A stretch of DNA of 14,517 nt from CAYJDG01 sp964368875 (lineage in GTDB: Bacteria > Pseudomonadota > Alphaproteobacteria > Micavibrionales > Micavibrionaceae), in contig CAYJDG010000053.1 of assembly GCA_964368875.1 (NCBI GenBank), positions 1 to 14,517 on the forward strand, given 5' to 3'. The stretch's first letter is position 1, and each line of letters starts with the position of its first letter. This document shows, in pieces, positions 1-7,342 of the stretch. The notes under the pieces are model-generated. The model was not told where the DNA came from and ran no database searches. It worked only from the letters and a program-made list of their open reading frames with translations. A program made the position numbers and the translations under genes.

Positions 1-79
1 CATCTCAAAGAAGCCGCAAGGTTATTTACTCAAGTCATTCTATTGTATGATATTTTGATGACGTTAAAGTGACGGCTGT

Positions 80-96
80 GTTACAGTAGAGTTACA
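80..96 (+). promoter_or_regulatory. 11-bp-period direct repeat upstream of the response regulator gene
   Basis: GTTACA occurs at 80-85 and again at 91-96, an 11-base period, about 50 bases before the response-regulator start codon. OmpR/PhoB-family regulators bind tandem half-sites with 10-11 bp spacing, so this could be an autoregulatory site. The surrounding 144 bases are AT-rich and promoter-like, but I cannot pick a convincing -35/-10 pair. The assignment as an operator is inference only. Confidence 0.25.
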
Positions 97-144
97 AGAT
101 TTTGAATTATTCATTTTTTTATTTAGTAATAATTAAGGATTTAA

Positions 145-915
145 ATGCCTAAGCCGGTTTATCTGATTATCGACGATAGCGCTGAGATACAGTCATACAT
201 CCGCTTAGGCCTTGAGGCTGAAAATCCTGCGTTGTTAGAAGCTTTCACTGGTGCTCAGGCTTTGCAAATTCTGATTAATAATAAGCCTGACGTTATTTTG
301 CTCGATCTGATTTTGCCTGATGATAGCGGGCTGAATCTGATGACAAAGATGCGCAAGCTAACCGAGGCCCCTATAATTATAATCAGTGGTAAAAATACTT
401 TGGTCGATAAGGTCATCGCCTTTGAAGCAGGAGCTGATGACTATATCACCAAGCCATTTCAAATTCAGGAGCTATGCGCTCGGGTCAAGGCTCATAAGCG
501 TAGGTATCGCCGTGCACAAAATCTGCGGGCCGAACCATATAAGTCAAAGCTGGCCAATAAAATAAGATTTGGCAGCTGGACTATGGATAGACTGGGAATG
601 AGAGTCTATTCAGACTCTGGCTTGGACGCGAATTTAACTGTGAAGGAGTTTCGGCTGCTTGAAATTTTTCTACTCTCGCCCCAAAATTTATTTACTCGTG
701 AACAGCTGCTTGATGCCAGTCATGGGTATGGTTTTAATGTGACGGAACGGGCGATCGACACACAAATTGTTAGGCTGCGAAAGAAAATCGATACCGGGAC
801 TGAATCGTTTATCAAATCCTTAAAGGGGGCAGGTTACGTCTTTTCCCCGGACACCAAGATTACAGTCGATGCATGGGTTTCCGCTGTCCTGCCTTTTGTA
901 ACCATGGCCCTGTGA
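145..915 (+). CDS. OmpR/PhoB-family two-component response regulator
   Basis: A 256-residue DNA-binding response regulator expected to act in the cytoplasm after phosphorylation by a histidine kinase. The receiver domain covers about residues 5-118. It has the acidic pair D10/D11, the phospho-acceptor D54 in a VILLDLILPD strand, S81 at the conserved Thr/Ser position and K103 in ITKPF. The C-terminal winged-helix domain (about 138-235) shows LTVKEFRLLEIF, the recognition-helix stretch ending in QIVRLRKKI, and the terminal hairpin GAGYVF. The start is supported by AAGGA at 135-139, five bases upstream. After GAGYVF there is an extra tail of about 20 residues, partly hydrophobic, which is longer than usual in this family. 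No kinase gene is visible in the window, so it is an orphan as far as can be seen. Base composition appears more AT-rich than the pilus genes. The regulated genes are unknown; KdpE-like or other subfamily assignments cannot be made from sequence alone. Confidence 0.93.
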   Translation: MPKPVYLIIDDSAEIQSYIRLGLEAENPALLEAFTGAQALQILINNKPDVILLDLILPDDSGLNLMTKMRKLTEAPIIIISGKNTLVDKVIAFEAGADDYITKPFQIQELCARVKAHKRRYRRAQNLRAEPYKSKLANKIRFGSWTMDRLGMRVYSDSGLDANLTVKEFRLLEIFLLSPQNLFTREQLLDASHGYGFNVTERAIDTQIVRLRKKIDTGTESFIKSLKGAGYVFSPDTKITVDAWVSAVLPFVTMAL

Positions 916-988
916 TTTTTTATGGATTTTATTGTCTTGGAGAGTAGATGAGAGTGTCCTTGTCAGCTTGCGTAAGACAATTTCCAAC

Positions 989-1018
989 AAAAAACCCCCG
1001 GCGAAGCGGGGGCTTTTT
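989..1018. terminator. Bidirectional intrinsic terminator between convergent genes
   Basis: The stem CCCCCG (995-1000) pairs with CGGGGG (1007-1012) around the six-base loop GCGAAG. A run of six A lies on the left (989-994) and five T on the right (1014-1018, after one C). Read on the minus strand, the hairpin is followed directly by six T, a textbook intrinsic terminator for the gene at 1035-1472. Read on the plus strand it has CTTTTT after the stem and can end transcription of the response regulator gene. Confidence 0.85.
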
Positions 1019-1034
1019 AAACTTATTTGGATAG

Positions 1035-1472
1035 TTACTCGTCCATCGCGAAGCTGACGGGGCGGCTTTCGGGTGTTTCGTTATCATAGTTGATATCGAG
1101 GCAAATATTGAACTCAGCCACATCGAGAGCTTTTCTGGCCCCTTTAGGCAGCATGATCTTGTTATTGATGCAGTACTCGATCAGGGCGCCCGCGACGAAG
1201 TCGGCGGTCAGGTTGAAGAATTTGTGCTCAAGCGTCTTCTCGTCGAAATAGGTGACGATCACGGCGCTCGGTTTGCCCTCGACGTTATAATCGCGGTGAA
1301 TCGATGATTTGAACTGTTTCATCGAATGAAACTCGTATTCTGCGTTTCCGGCGAATTTCGCGCGGATGATTTTCCCTTCAGGAAAGCTCATATCGTATTT
1401 TTTCCCGAAAACCTCGAGCGCGCGGGTTGATTCTGCGTGGGAAAAGACCAATCTTCTTATTTCGGTTGCCAT
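1035..1472 (-). CDS. Conserved-looking hypothetical protein, 145 aa
   Basis: I do not recognise this protein. It is 145 residues long, soluble by appearance, with no signal peptide, no transmembrane segment and no cysteine cluster. Hydrophobic strands alternate with charged stretches (for example SAVIVTYFDEKTLEHKFFNL), suggesting a compact alpha/beta fold. It is not a PilZ domain: the RxxxR and (D/N)xSxxG motifs are absent. The ATG at 1470-1472 is preceded on the minus strand by AAAGG six bases away, a good ribosome-binding site. It is transcribed divergently from the pilus cluster and converges on the response regulator, with the strong terminator just downstream. A candidate promoter lies upstream at 1515-1543. 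Being real is well supported by the ribosome-binding site, terminator and coding character; function is unknown. Confidence 0.8.
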   Translation of the reverse strand: MATEIRRLVFSHAESTRALEVFGKKYDMSFPEGKIIRAKFAGNAEYEFHSMKQFKSSIHRDYNVEGKPSAVIVTYFDEKTLEHKFFNLTADFVAGALIEYCINNKIMLPKGARKALDVAEFNICLDINYDNETPESRPVSFAMDE

Positions 1473-1514
1473 AGTATGCCTTTGTTGCGAATGCCTTTTT
1501 GGCTTCTTTAGAGG

Positions 1515-1543
1515 GTTATATCAAAAAGTTAAGGGTTTGGCAC
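1515..1543 (-). promoter_or_regulatory. Candidate sigma70-type promoter for the 145-aa gene
   Basis: On the minus strand a -35-like GTGCCA (1543-1538) and a -10-like TATAAC (1520-1515) are separated by 17 bases, about 45 bases upstream of the start codon at 1472. The two hexamers match four and five of six consensus positions. This is pattern matching in an AT-rich region and could be coincidental. Confidence 0.3.
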
Positions 1544-1548
1544 CCCCC

Positions 1549-1560
1549 GCCTTATAAGGC
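1549..1560. repeat. 12-bp perfect palindrome in the divergent intergenic region
   Basis: GCCTTATAAGGC is a perfect 12-base palindrome lying just upstream of the candidate promoter of the minus-strand gene and about 135 bases before the pilB start. It has no T-run and is too short for a terminator. It could be a dimeric-regulator operator affecting either divergent gene, but several such palindromes are expected by chance in 14.5 kb. Confidence 0.3.
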
Positions 1561-1694
1561 ACCTGTTTGTAACCACAAGAAAGCTAAAGGCTTTTTTAAT
1601 GATTGGTCGTTAGTCTGAGGTGTAATCAGAGGTTTGGCGACCTTTGGAATCACTGTGTATCACGTTTCCGGTATCATCCAAGAAAATGAGTTAA

Positions 1695-3638
1695 ATGAAA
1701 GACTTGCGGGGCGAAATCAAGAACAAATCCGGTTCGCTGCCTTCTGGCGGCGGACAGGGGATCCCATCGGATAACGATGTGATCGACATGACCCAAAAAG
1801 CGGACAAGGTCTCAACGGCTTTGTCAGTCGCCAGCAATTTGCCTGCCCGGGCTGATGCCTTCCAGCAGCCAGGAGCCGATAGCCCTGCCGGGGCGGTTGC
1901 GCGCCGGTCTGGTGGCATTCAGATGTCTGGCAGCGATCCGTTTGCCGGCTTTGAAGGCAAAGGCCGGATGGGTGAGCGCATGGTCGCCCAAGGCATGATC
2001 ACGACCGAGCAGCTCAACGTGGCGCTGCAGGAAAAGAAAATCACTGGCAAGATGCTCGGCCAGACGCTCGTCGATCTGGGCTTCATCGATGAGCCTGCCC
2101 TTACAAAATTTTTGGCGGAGTCCGCTGGCTTCGAAGTTTTCGACCCGAAGGCGACTGTCTTCGACGGCGATGCGCTTTCTTTGATGAGCAAGGAAGAGGC
2201 GAAGAAGCTGCGCATTCTTCCGGTTTCCTATCATGGCAGCAACGCTGTCATCGCGATGGTCGATCCATATGACATCGTTGCAACCGACTCTCTGCGCCGG
2301 ATTTTGCCGAAAGGCACCTCAATTAAATGTCTGGTGACCACACCGAGCATTCTCGCTGAAGCTATTGATGTCGCGTATGGGTACTCAAGTGTCATCGATG
2401 ACATTCTCAAAGAGCTCGATGACGACAAGGCCACCATAGATATGACCAAGGTCTCGGAAGACGAGGCCTACACGCACCCGGTCGTACGTCTCGTTAATGC
2501 GCTGATGTCCGAAGCTGTGAAAACCGGTGTCTCGGACTTGCACTTTGAACCTGAAGAAAATTTTGTACGCCTGCGCTATCGTCTCGATGGTGTCCTGTTT
2601 ACAGCGCAAATCCTGCACAAGAAATTGTGGAACGGTATTTCCCAGCGTATCAAAATTCTCTCGAATATGAACATCGCTGATAAACTATCGCCGCAGGATG
2701 GTCGCTTCCACCTTAACATCGGTGATCGCGAAGCTGACTTCCGCGTGTCATCGCTGCCGACAGTGCATGGTGAAAACCTCGTGCTGCGCGTTCTCGATAA
2801 AAGCGCATCGATCATGCCGCTGGCGAAGCTCGGCTTCTCGCCGCACAACCTGACCAAAATTCGCACGGCTCAGTCGAAGCCGGAAGGTATTATTATCGTT
2901 ACGGGTCCGACAGGTTCGGGTAAGTCGACGTCGCTCTATTCGATGATCAACGAGATCAACAACGTTGAAGTGAACATCCAGACCCTTGAAGACCCCGTCG
3001 AATATTCGTTGCCGATGATCCGCCAGACGAGTATTCGCGAAGGCGTGCTCGAATTCGCTGACGGTATCAAAGCACTCCTGCGTCAGGATCCGGACATCAT
3101 CTTTATCGGTGAGATCAGGGACTCGAACACGGGTGAGATGGCGCTTAAAGCCGCTATGACCGGACACCAGGTTTATACGACACTTCACACCAACGATTCG
3201 TTTGGCGCTATTCCGCGTCTGGTCGACCTTGGCCTCAAGCCGGGGATGATCGCGGGCGCCATTATCGCCGTCTTCGCCCAGCGTCTAGTACGCCGCCTTT
3301 GTAAAGAGTGCAAAGAGCCGCACATGCCGGAACCGGCGGAATGTGAAATTCTGGGTATGGACCCTGCGAACCCAACACAGATATTTAAAGCGCGTCAGGG
3401 CGGTTGTCAGGCCTGTTCGGGACAGGGTTACAAAGGCCGGGTCGCGATTGCTGAAATTTTATTACTCGATGAAGATTTAGATGAAATTATTGCCCGTGGC
3501 GGGACTAAAATTGAAATGAAGCGTCTGGCCAAACAAAAGGGATTCAAAAATATGCGGGATGATGGTATTTTTAAAATCCATGAAGGCTTGACCAGTTTGG
3601 ATGAGCTTTCGCACGCCGTTAGTATCCATAAAGATTGA
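1695..3638 (+). CDS. pilB: Type IV pilus extension ATPase, PilB/MshE/GspE family
   Basis: A 647-residue hexameric cytoplasmic ATPase that powers pilus polymerisation through the PilC platform. An N-terminal low-complexity stretch of about 85 residues precedes an MshEN/T2SSE_N domain (about 88-230; RMGERMVAQGMITTEQL and LGQTLVDLGFIDEPALTKFL are typical). The ATPase core follows: Walker A GPTGSGKST at 404-412, Asp box with TLEDPVEY (430-437), Walker B with DPDIIFIGEIRD (465-476) and His box TGHQVYTTLHTND (489-501). A zinc tetracysteine (C536, C539, C571, C574) marks it as a PilB/GspE-type assembly ATPase rather than a retraction ATPase. ATG 1695 has only a weak GAG (1688-1690) as ribosome-binding site. 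A later start such as M77 is possible, since residues 1-85 look unstructured. It is the first gene of the cluster and is followed after 46 bases by pilC. The MshEN domain is known in some family members to bind cyclic di-GMP; whether this one does is not decidable here. Confidence 0.96.
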   Translation: MKDLRGEIKNKSGSLPSGGGQGIPSDNDVIDMTQKADKVSTALSVASNLPARADAFQQPGADSPAGAVARRSGGIQMSGSDPFAGFEGKGRMGERMVAQGMITTEQLNVALQEKKITGKMLGQTLVDLGFIDEPALTKFLAESAGFEVFDPKATVFDGDALSLMSKEEAKKLRILPVSYHGSNAVIAMVDPYDIVATDSLRRILPKGTSIKCLVTTPSILAEAIDVAYGYSSVIDDILKELDDDKATIDMTKVSEDEAYTHPVVRLVNALMSEAVKTGVSDLHFEPEENFVRLRYRLDGVLFTAQILHKKLWNGISQRIKILSNMNIADKLSPQDGRFHLNIGDREADFRVSSLPTVHGENLVLRVLDKSASIMPLAKLGFSPHNLTKIRTAQSKPEGIIIVTGPTGSGKSTSLYSMINEINNVEVNIQTLEDPVEYSLPMIRQTSIREGVLEFADGIKALLRQDPDIIFIGEIRDSNTGEMALKAAMTGHQVYTTLHTNDSFGAIPRLVDLGLKPGMIAGAIIAVFAQRLVRRLCKECKEPHMPEPAECEILGMDPANPTQIFKARQGGCQACSGQGYKGRVAIAEILLLDEDLDEIIARGGTKIEMKRLAKQKGFKNMRDDGIFKIHEGLTSLDELSHAVSIHKD

Positions 3639-3684
3639 TCCTGCTCCTAAGCCTGCCACTGCTGAGTAATCCGGGGACTTCGTC

Positions 3685-4896
3685 ATCGAACGTTACAAAT
3701 ACAAAGCTTATAATGCGAAAGGCCGCCCGATCCGGGGGGTCATTTCGGCTGCCAACGAGTCCGATCTCCACGCGCAGCTGACGACCGCAGGTCTTGAGCT
3801 GGTTGATTGCTCGCCGCTGACTCAGAAAACCGGCGGCCAGAGCATGTTCGGCCCCAAAATTAAAGTCCGCGATCTGATTCAGCTGTTCATGCACATGGAG
3901 CAGATGCAATCTGCCGGTGTGCCGATGCTAGATGCGCTTGGTGATATCCGGGATTCGGCGGACAATCAGAGCCTTAAAGACATCATGACGGACGTGCACC
4001 GCAACGTTTCGGATGGGAGTTCGCTGTCAGAATCACTCGCAAACCATCCAAAAATCTTTGGTAATCTCTATATCGCGCTGATCAAGGCAGGTGAGGACAC
4101 TGGTGATCTGACCAAGTCATATCTGCAGCTCGTCAAATACCTCAAATGGGTTGATGAGATGCAAACTAAGATACGTAAGGCAACGCGCTATCCGACCATT
4201 CTTCTTGTTGTCGTGATCCTGACCATCGTTGTGATGATGGGGTATGTTGTCCCGCAGATCGTTGGCTTCATTAAAAATCTGGGGCAGGAACTGCCATTTT
4301 ACACGACCTCGCTGATGGCGACGTCGGAGTTCTTCCAGGCCTATTGGTGGGCGGTGCTCTCAACGCCAGCCATTCTCTTTGTTATTTATAAATTCTTCTC
4401 CAGAAACTCAGAAGAATTTGCGTACCGGATGGATGCTTTGTTTCTCAGGGTGCCAATAGCCGGCCCCTTAATCCGGAAAATTAACATCGCTCGCTATTCC
4501 CAGACGTTCGGAGCGCTTTTTTCGAGCGGTATTGATGTTATCAACTGTCTGAAATCCTCCCAGCGCACGGTCGGCAATCTGGCCATTAAAGAGGCGCTTG
4601 ATGCCGTTCAGGCGCAGGTTGAAGCTGGCGCGCCGCTTTCGTCAGCTTTTAATGCCTGTGGCGAATTCCCCAGCTTGGTTATCCGGATGATTAAGGTTGG
4701 CGAAGAATCGGGGCAGTTGACCCCGGTTCTAGAGCAGGTCTCCGAATTCTATACCCGGGATGTGGACGAAGCGGTTTCGGCGCTTATCACGATGATTGAG
4801 CCTATGCTAACTGCCATTCTTGGTGTTATGATCTTGTGGATCGCGGTCGCCGTATTTGGCCCGATTTACGGTAGTTTTGCAAATCTTGATACCTAA
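3685..4896 (+). CDS. pilC: Type IV pilus inner-membrane platform protein PilC/MshG/GspF, apparent AUC start
   Basis: A polytopic platform protein that couples the PilB/PilT motors to pilin assembly. From the first ATG (3844) it would be 350 residues, but the same frame upstream encodes the family-typical N-terminus: ERYKYKAYNAKGRPIRGVIS, then a segment ending TTAGLELVDCSP. An in-frame stop lies at 3667-3669, and between it and this N-terminus there is no ATG, GTG, TTG or CTG. ATC at 3685 sits where the family's initiator would be, with GGGGA (3673-3677) seven bases upstream, giving 403 residues, a normal PilC length. Two T2SF domains lie at about 63-193 and 265-393. Membrane segments are near 170-192, 220-237 and 370-393. 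The motif KAGEDTGDL in the first repeat is mirrored by KVGEESGQL in the second, as usual. pilB ends 46 bases upstream and the PilM-like gene starts 14 bases downstream. The protein identity is sure. The start codon is uncertain: genuine AUC initiation, or a base error for ATG. Confidence 0.9.
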   Translation: MERYKYKAYNAKGRPIRGVISAANESDLHAQLTTAGLELVDCSPLTQKTGGQSMFGPKIKVRDLIQLFMHMEQMQSAGVPMLDALGDIRDSADNQSLKDIMTDVHRNVSDGSSLSESLANHPKIFGNLYIALIKAGEDTGDLTKSYLQLVKYLKWVDEMQTKIRKATRYPTILLVVVILTIVVMMGYVVPQIVGFIKNLGQELPFYTTSLMATSEFFQAYWWAVLSTPAILFVIYKFFSRNSEEFAYRMDALFLRVPIAGPLIRKINIARYSQTFGALFSSGIDVINCLKSSQRTVGNLAIKEALDAVQAQVEAGAPLSSAFNACGEFPSLVIRMIKVGEESGQLTPVLEQVSEFYTRDVDEAVSALITMIEPMLTAILGVMILWIAVAVFGPIYGSFANLDT

Positions 4897-4910
4897 AAGG
4901 CTCTAATTTC

Positions 4911-6563
4911 ATGGCCGCTGTCTCGTTACCTTTTCTTTCGCCCGCCCGGTGCGTGCTTCTCATTACGGATGATGCCCTCTGCGTGTACGATGTGTCGGCG
5001 CGCGGCTCGATCTTGGTTGAGACGCTTGCGTGGAAGAGTCCTGATTTCATCAACACGCTGTCTGATCTGATCCGTAGCATTGGTAAATCGGTTCTCGTGC
5101 TTAACGATGCTGTCGAGCAGCACTACCGTAAAGAAAAAGTTCCAAAGATTGCGATGTTCGACCAAGCGAACGTCGTCAAGCGTCGCCTGAATGTCGCGTT
5201 CCCAAATTATCCAATCAAAGCTGCGCTTGAGATCAAAGATAAAACCAAGGGCGGATTTTCTTTAAAGAAGGCGCCCTCGAAAGAGGAGATGGTTAAAGAA
5301 GGCCAGCTTTACCTCTTTGCTGCTATCCCATCGAGTGATGCCTTTGCCAAAACCCTCGAAGCAATCAACCGCTCAGGCGTTGGGATTGCTGGCTATTGCC
5401 TGCTGCCAGTTGAATCGTCTGACCTTGTCAAAGACCTCTCGGATAAGCTTTCAAAGCAGAAACGCGTTAAAAATGGTGCGATTTGGTCCGTTTTGATCGG
5501 TCAGCATCACAGCGGCGGTCTGCGCCAGATCGTTACCAAGAATGGTGAGCTTGCGCTCACCAGGATCACGCCAATTATTCTTCCTGAGGAAGGTGATGTT
5601 GCGGGCTGGTGTGCGGATGTCGCGCAGGAATTTCAGGCAACGCTGACCTACCTTTCACGTTTCGGTTATAACACTGAAGACGGTTTGAACGTCATCATGA
5701 TCGGCAACCCTGCGCTCGGGGCGCAGATTGAGAGCATGATTAATACGCCGTGCACTTATTACACGATGACCGCGCCACAGGCTGCTGGTCTGCTGGGCAT
5801 CAATCTCGGGCGCGATGCTGACAATCACTATGTTGACCCGCTGCATGCAGCGTGGGCGGGGCGCAAAACTCACCCGATTTTACAGCTCAAGTCACGTGAT
5901 ATGGAGCGTGTCAGTCAGCCGCGTAAAATCGCGACGGCTGCGATGGTTATCCTCTCGCTGGGTGTTGGTGGAGTTGGATTCTTCGCATCGAAAGAAGCGC
6001 AGGCACTTTACGCCGCGAATAAGAATTTTCAGGTCGCTCAGGAGCAACGCAAGAAAATTGAAGACATCTATATGGATGAGTTGCGCCGCAAAGAAGAAAT
6101 GGGCATCGATGTGAAGCTCATTCAGGGCTCCATTTCTATTTATAATGGTATCAAGGCTGAAAAGGTCGACCCGCTGCCGATGCTGCGGGTGGTCGCCGAT
6201 GAGCTGCGGAATCTGCGTATTGATGGGTTCGACTTTACTAACCCCGGTGTGGACTTTGTCGCGGACCCGACAAACCCCACGGCGACCAAGCCGCCGCGTA
6301 ATTTCTCGATGATTCTCGAATTCAGCTATGCCGGGACGGTGAAGCCTCAGGATGGTAACGCCGAGCTGAAAGAGTTCGTGGATCGACTGGCTCCCAAGCT
6401 TCCTGGCTTTGAGGTTGGCATCAAGAAGAAACTTCAGGAAATGTCCTATCTTGGTGAAATGACTGAAGAAACCGGCATCACTGCCGCCTCCAGAAAATCG
6501 GCTGATCGGTACTTGGCTGAGGTAGAGATTAAGAAAGCGCCGCCGGCGGTGGTGACCCCATGA
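4911..6563 (+). CDS. PilM-PilN-like fusion (GspL-like bitopic assembly protein)
   Basis: A 550-residue protein with a long cytoplasmic domain (about 1-335), a single membrane segment (about 340-359, AMVILSLGVGGVGFFAS) and a periplasmic part (about 360-550). Just after the membrane there is a coiled-coil-like stretch (about 362-397) and then a PilN/GspL-like alpha-beta region. The N-terminal half has the spacing of the PilM/GspL actin-like fold (VLLITDDALCVYDVSA; FAAIPSSDAF; VIMIGNPALG). It lacks the glycine-rich phosphate-binding loop of PilM, so nucleotide binding is doubtful. Separate PilM (cytoplasmic) and PilN (bitopic) genes are usual in T4aP; here both functions seem to be in one chain, as in GspL of type II secretion. 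ATG 4911 has AAAAGG about nine bases upstream. The stop overlaps the next start in ATGA, implying coupling to the PilO-like gene. Position right after pilC and before pilO supports the role strongly; sequence similarity alone is weak. Confidence 0.8.
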   Translation: MAAVSLPFLSPARCVLLITDDALCVYDVSARGSILVETLAWKSPDFINTLSDLIRSIGKSVLVLNDAVEQHYRKEKVPKIAMFDQANVVKRRLNVAFPNYPIKAALEIKDKTKGGFSLKKAPSKEEMVKEGQLYLFAAIPSSDAFAKTLEAINRSGVGIAGYCLLPVESSDLVKDLSDKLSKQKRVKNGAIWSVLIGQHHSGGLRQIVTKNGELALTRITPIILPEEGDVAGWCADVAQEFQATLTYLSRFGYNTEDGLNVIMIGNPALGAQIESMINTPCTYYTMTAPQAAGLLGINLGRDADNHYVDPLHAAWAGRKTHPILQLKSRDMERVSQPRKIATAAMVILSLGVGGVGFFASKEAQALYAANKNFQVAQEQRKKIEDIYMDELRRKEEMGIDVKLIQGSISIYNGIKAEKVDPLPMLRVVADELRNLRIDGFDFTNPGVDFVADPTNPTATKPPRNFSMILEFSYAGTVKPQDGNAELKEFVDRLAPKLPGFEVGIKKKLQEMSYLGEMTEETGITAASRKSADRYLAEVEIKKAPPAVVTP

Positions 6564-7342
6564 TCAAGATATTAGGCCCCAAAGTCGTAATTATGATCCT
6601 GTTGCTGGCGATCTTTAATGCGCTCGCTGGCTACGCTGTTTATACGTATCTAATGCCGCTCCGTATTGAGAAGGAGGGTGAGCTTGAGGCCCTTAAGGCT
6701 GAAACAGCAGCCCGCTATGCTGAAGTTGCCAAGCTGAAAGAGGAGTTCGTCAGTCTGCAAAACCAGTTGCGCGAGTTTAAATCTCTGGAGGCGCAAGGCT
6801 ATTTCAGTAACCAGAACCGTGTTGATGCGCAGACCAGTTTCAATACGTTGCGCGAACTTGCTGGTCTTTTGAATACGCGTTACAGCATTTCCGTTGGTGA
6901 GCGGATCGAAGATCCCGCAGCGATTGCGGCCAACCATGTCGTGCTTAAGAGCGCTGTGAGACTCCAAATCGAAAGTCTTGATGATGTTGACGTTTATACC
7001 TTCGTCAAAGCATTGGAAGAGAAGTTTCCTGGCAGTGTCGATATCACCAAATTTGAACTGCACCGCGATCAGAACATTACTGCGCCGCTTCTTCGTCAGA
7101 TTGGCTCTGGTCAACCAGTTAAGCTCGTGAGCTCCGAAGTTGAATTTGACTGGCGGACGATGGCTGATAAAGACCGCCTTGATGAATTTGATACATCGAC
7201 CAGCTCGGGTGAGCAAAACAGTAAGCCAACCCAGACCGGCGAAAATGGCCAGCCTGGAATGGCTCCGCAGGGCATCCCAACTGGTGCCCCGGCACCGGGT
7301 GCGGTTCCTCCTGTTCAACCTGTTCCGCAGGCGGTGCAATAA
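6560..7342 (+). CDS. pilO: PilO-like bitopic pilus alignment protein
   Basis: A 260-residue inner-membrane protein with a very short cytoplasmic N-terminus, one membrane segment (about 8-30), a charged coiled coil (about 36-76, rich in E/K/L heptads) and a periplasmic alpha-beta domain (about 85-200). This is the standard PilO/GspM plan. The protein ends with a proline/glycine/glutamine-rich tail of about 50 residues (from about 210) that is longer than in most PilO proteins and probably disordered. It would pair with the PilN-like part of the preceding gene, with which it overlaps by four bases (ATGA). The next gene starts within its stop codon (TAATG). Assignment rests on topology and operon order more than on sequence motifs; MshJ is the equivalent name in MSHA clusters. 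Confidence 0.8.
   Translation: MIKILGPKVVIMILLLAIFNALAGYAVYTYLMPLRIEKEGELEALKAETAARYAEVAKLKEEFVSLQNQLREFKSLEAQGYFSNQNRVDAQTSFNTLRELAGLLNTRYSISVGERIEDPAAIAANHVVLKSAVRLQIESLDDVDVYTFVKALEEKFPGSVDITKFELHRDQNITAPLLRQIGSGQPVKLVSSEVEFDWRTMADKDRLDEFDTSTSSGEQNSKPTQTGENGQPGMAPQGIPTGAPAPGAVPPVQPVPQAVQ

Noticed and set aside
1580..1597. Possible small hairpin with T-run (AAAGC, loop, GCTTTTTT) before pilB
   Set aside because: Only a five-base, AT-containing stem with no gene ending nearby on the plus strand; too weak to call a terminator.
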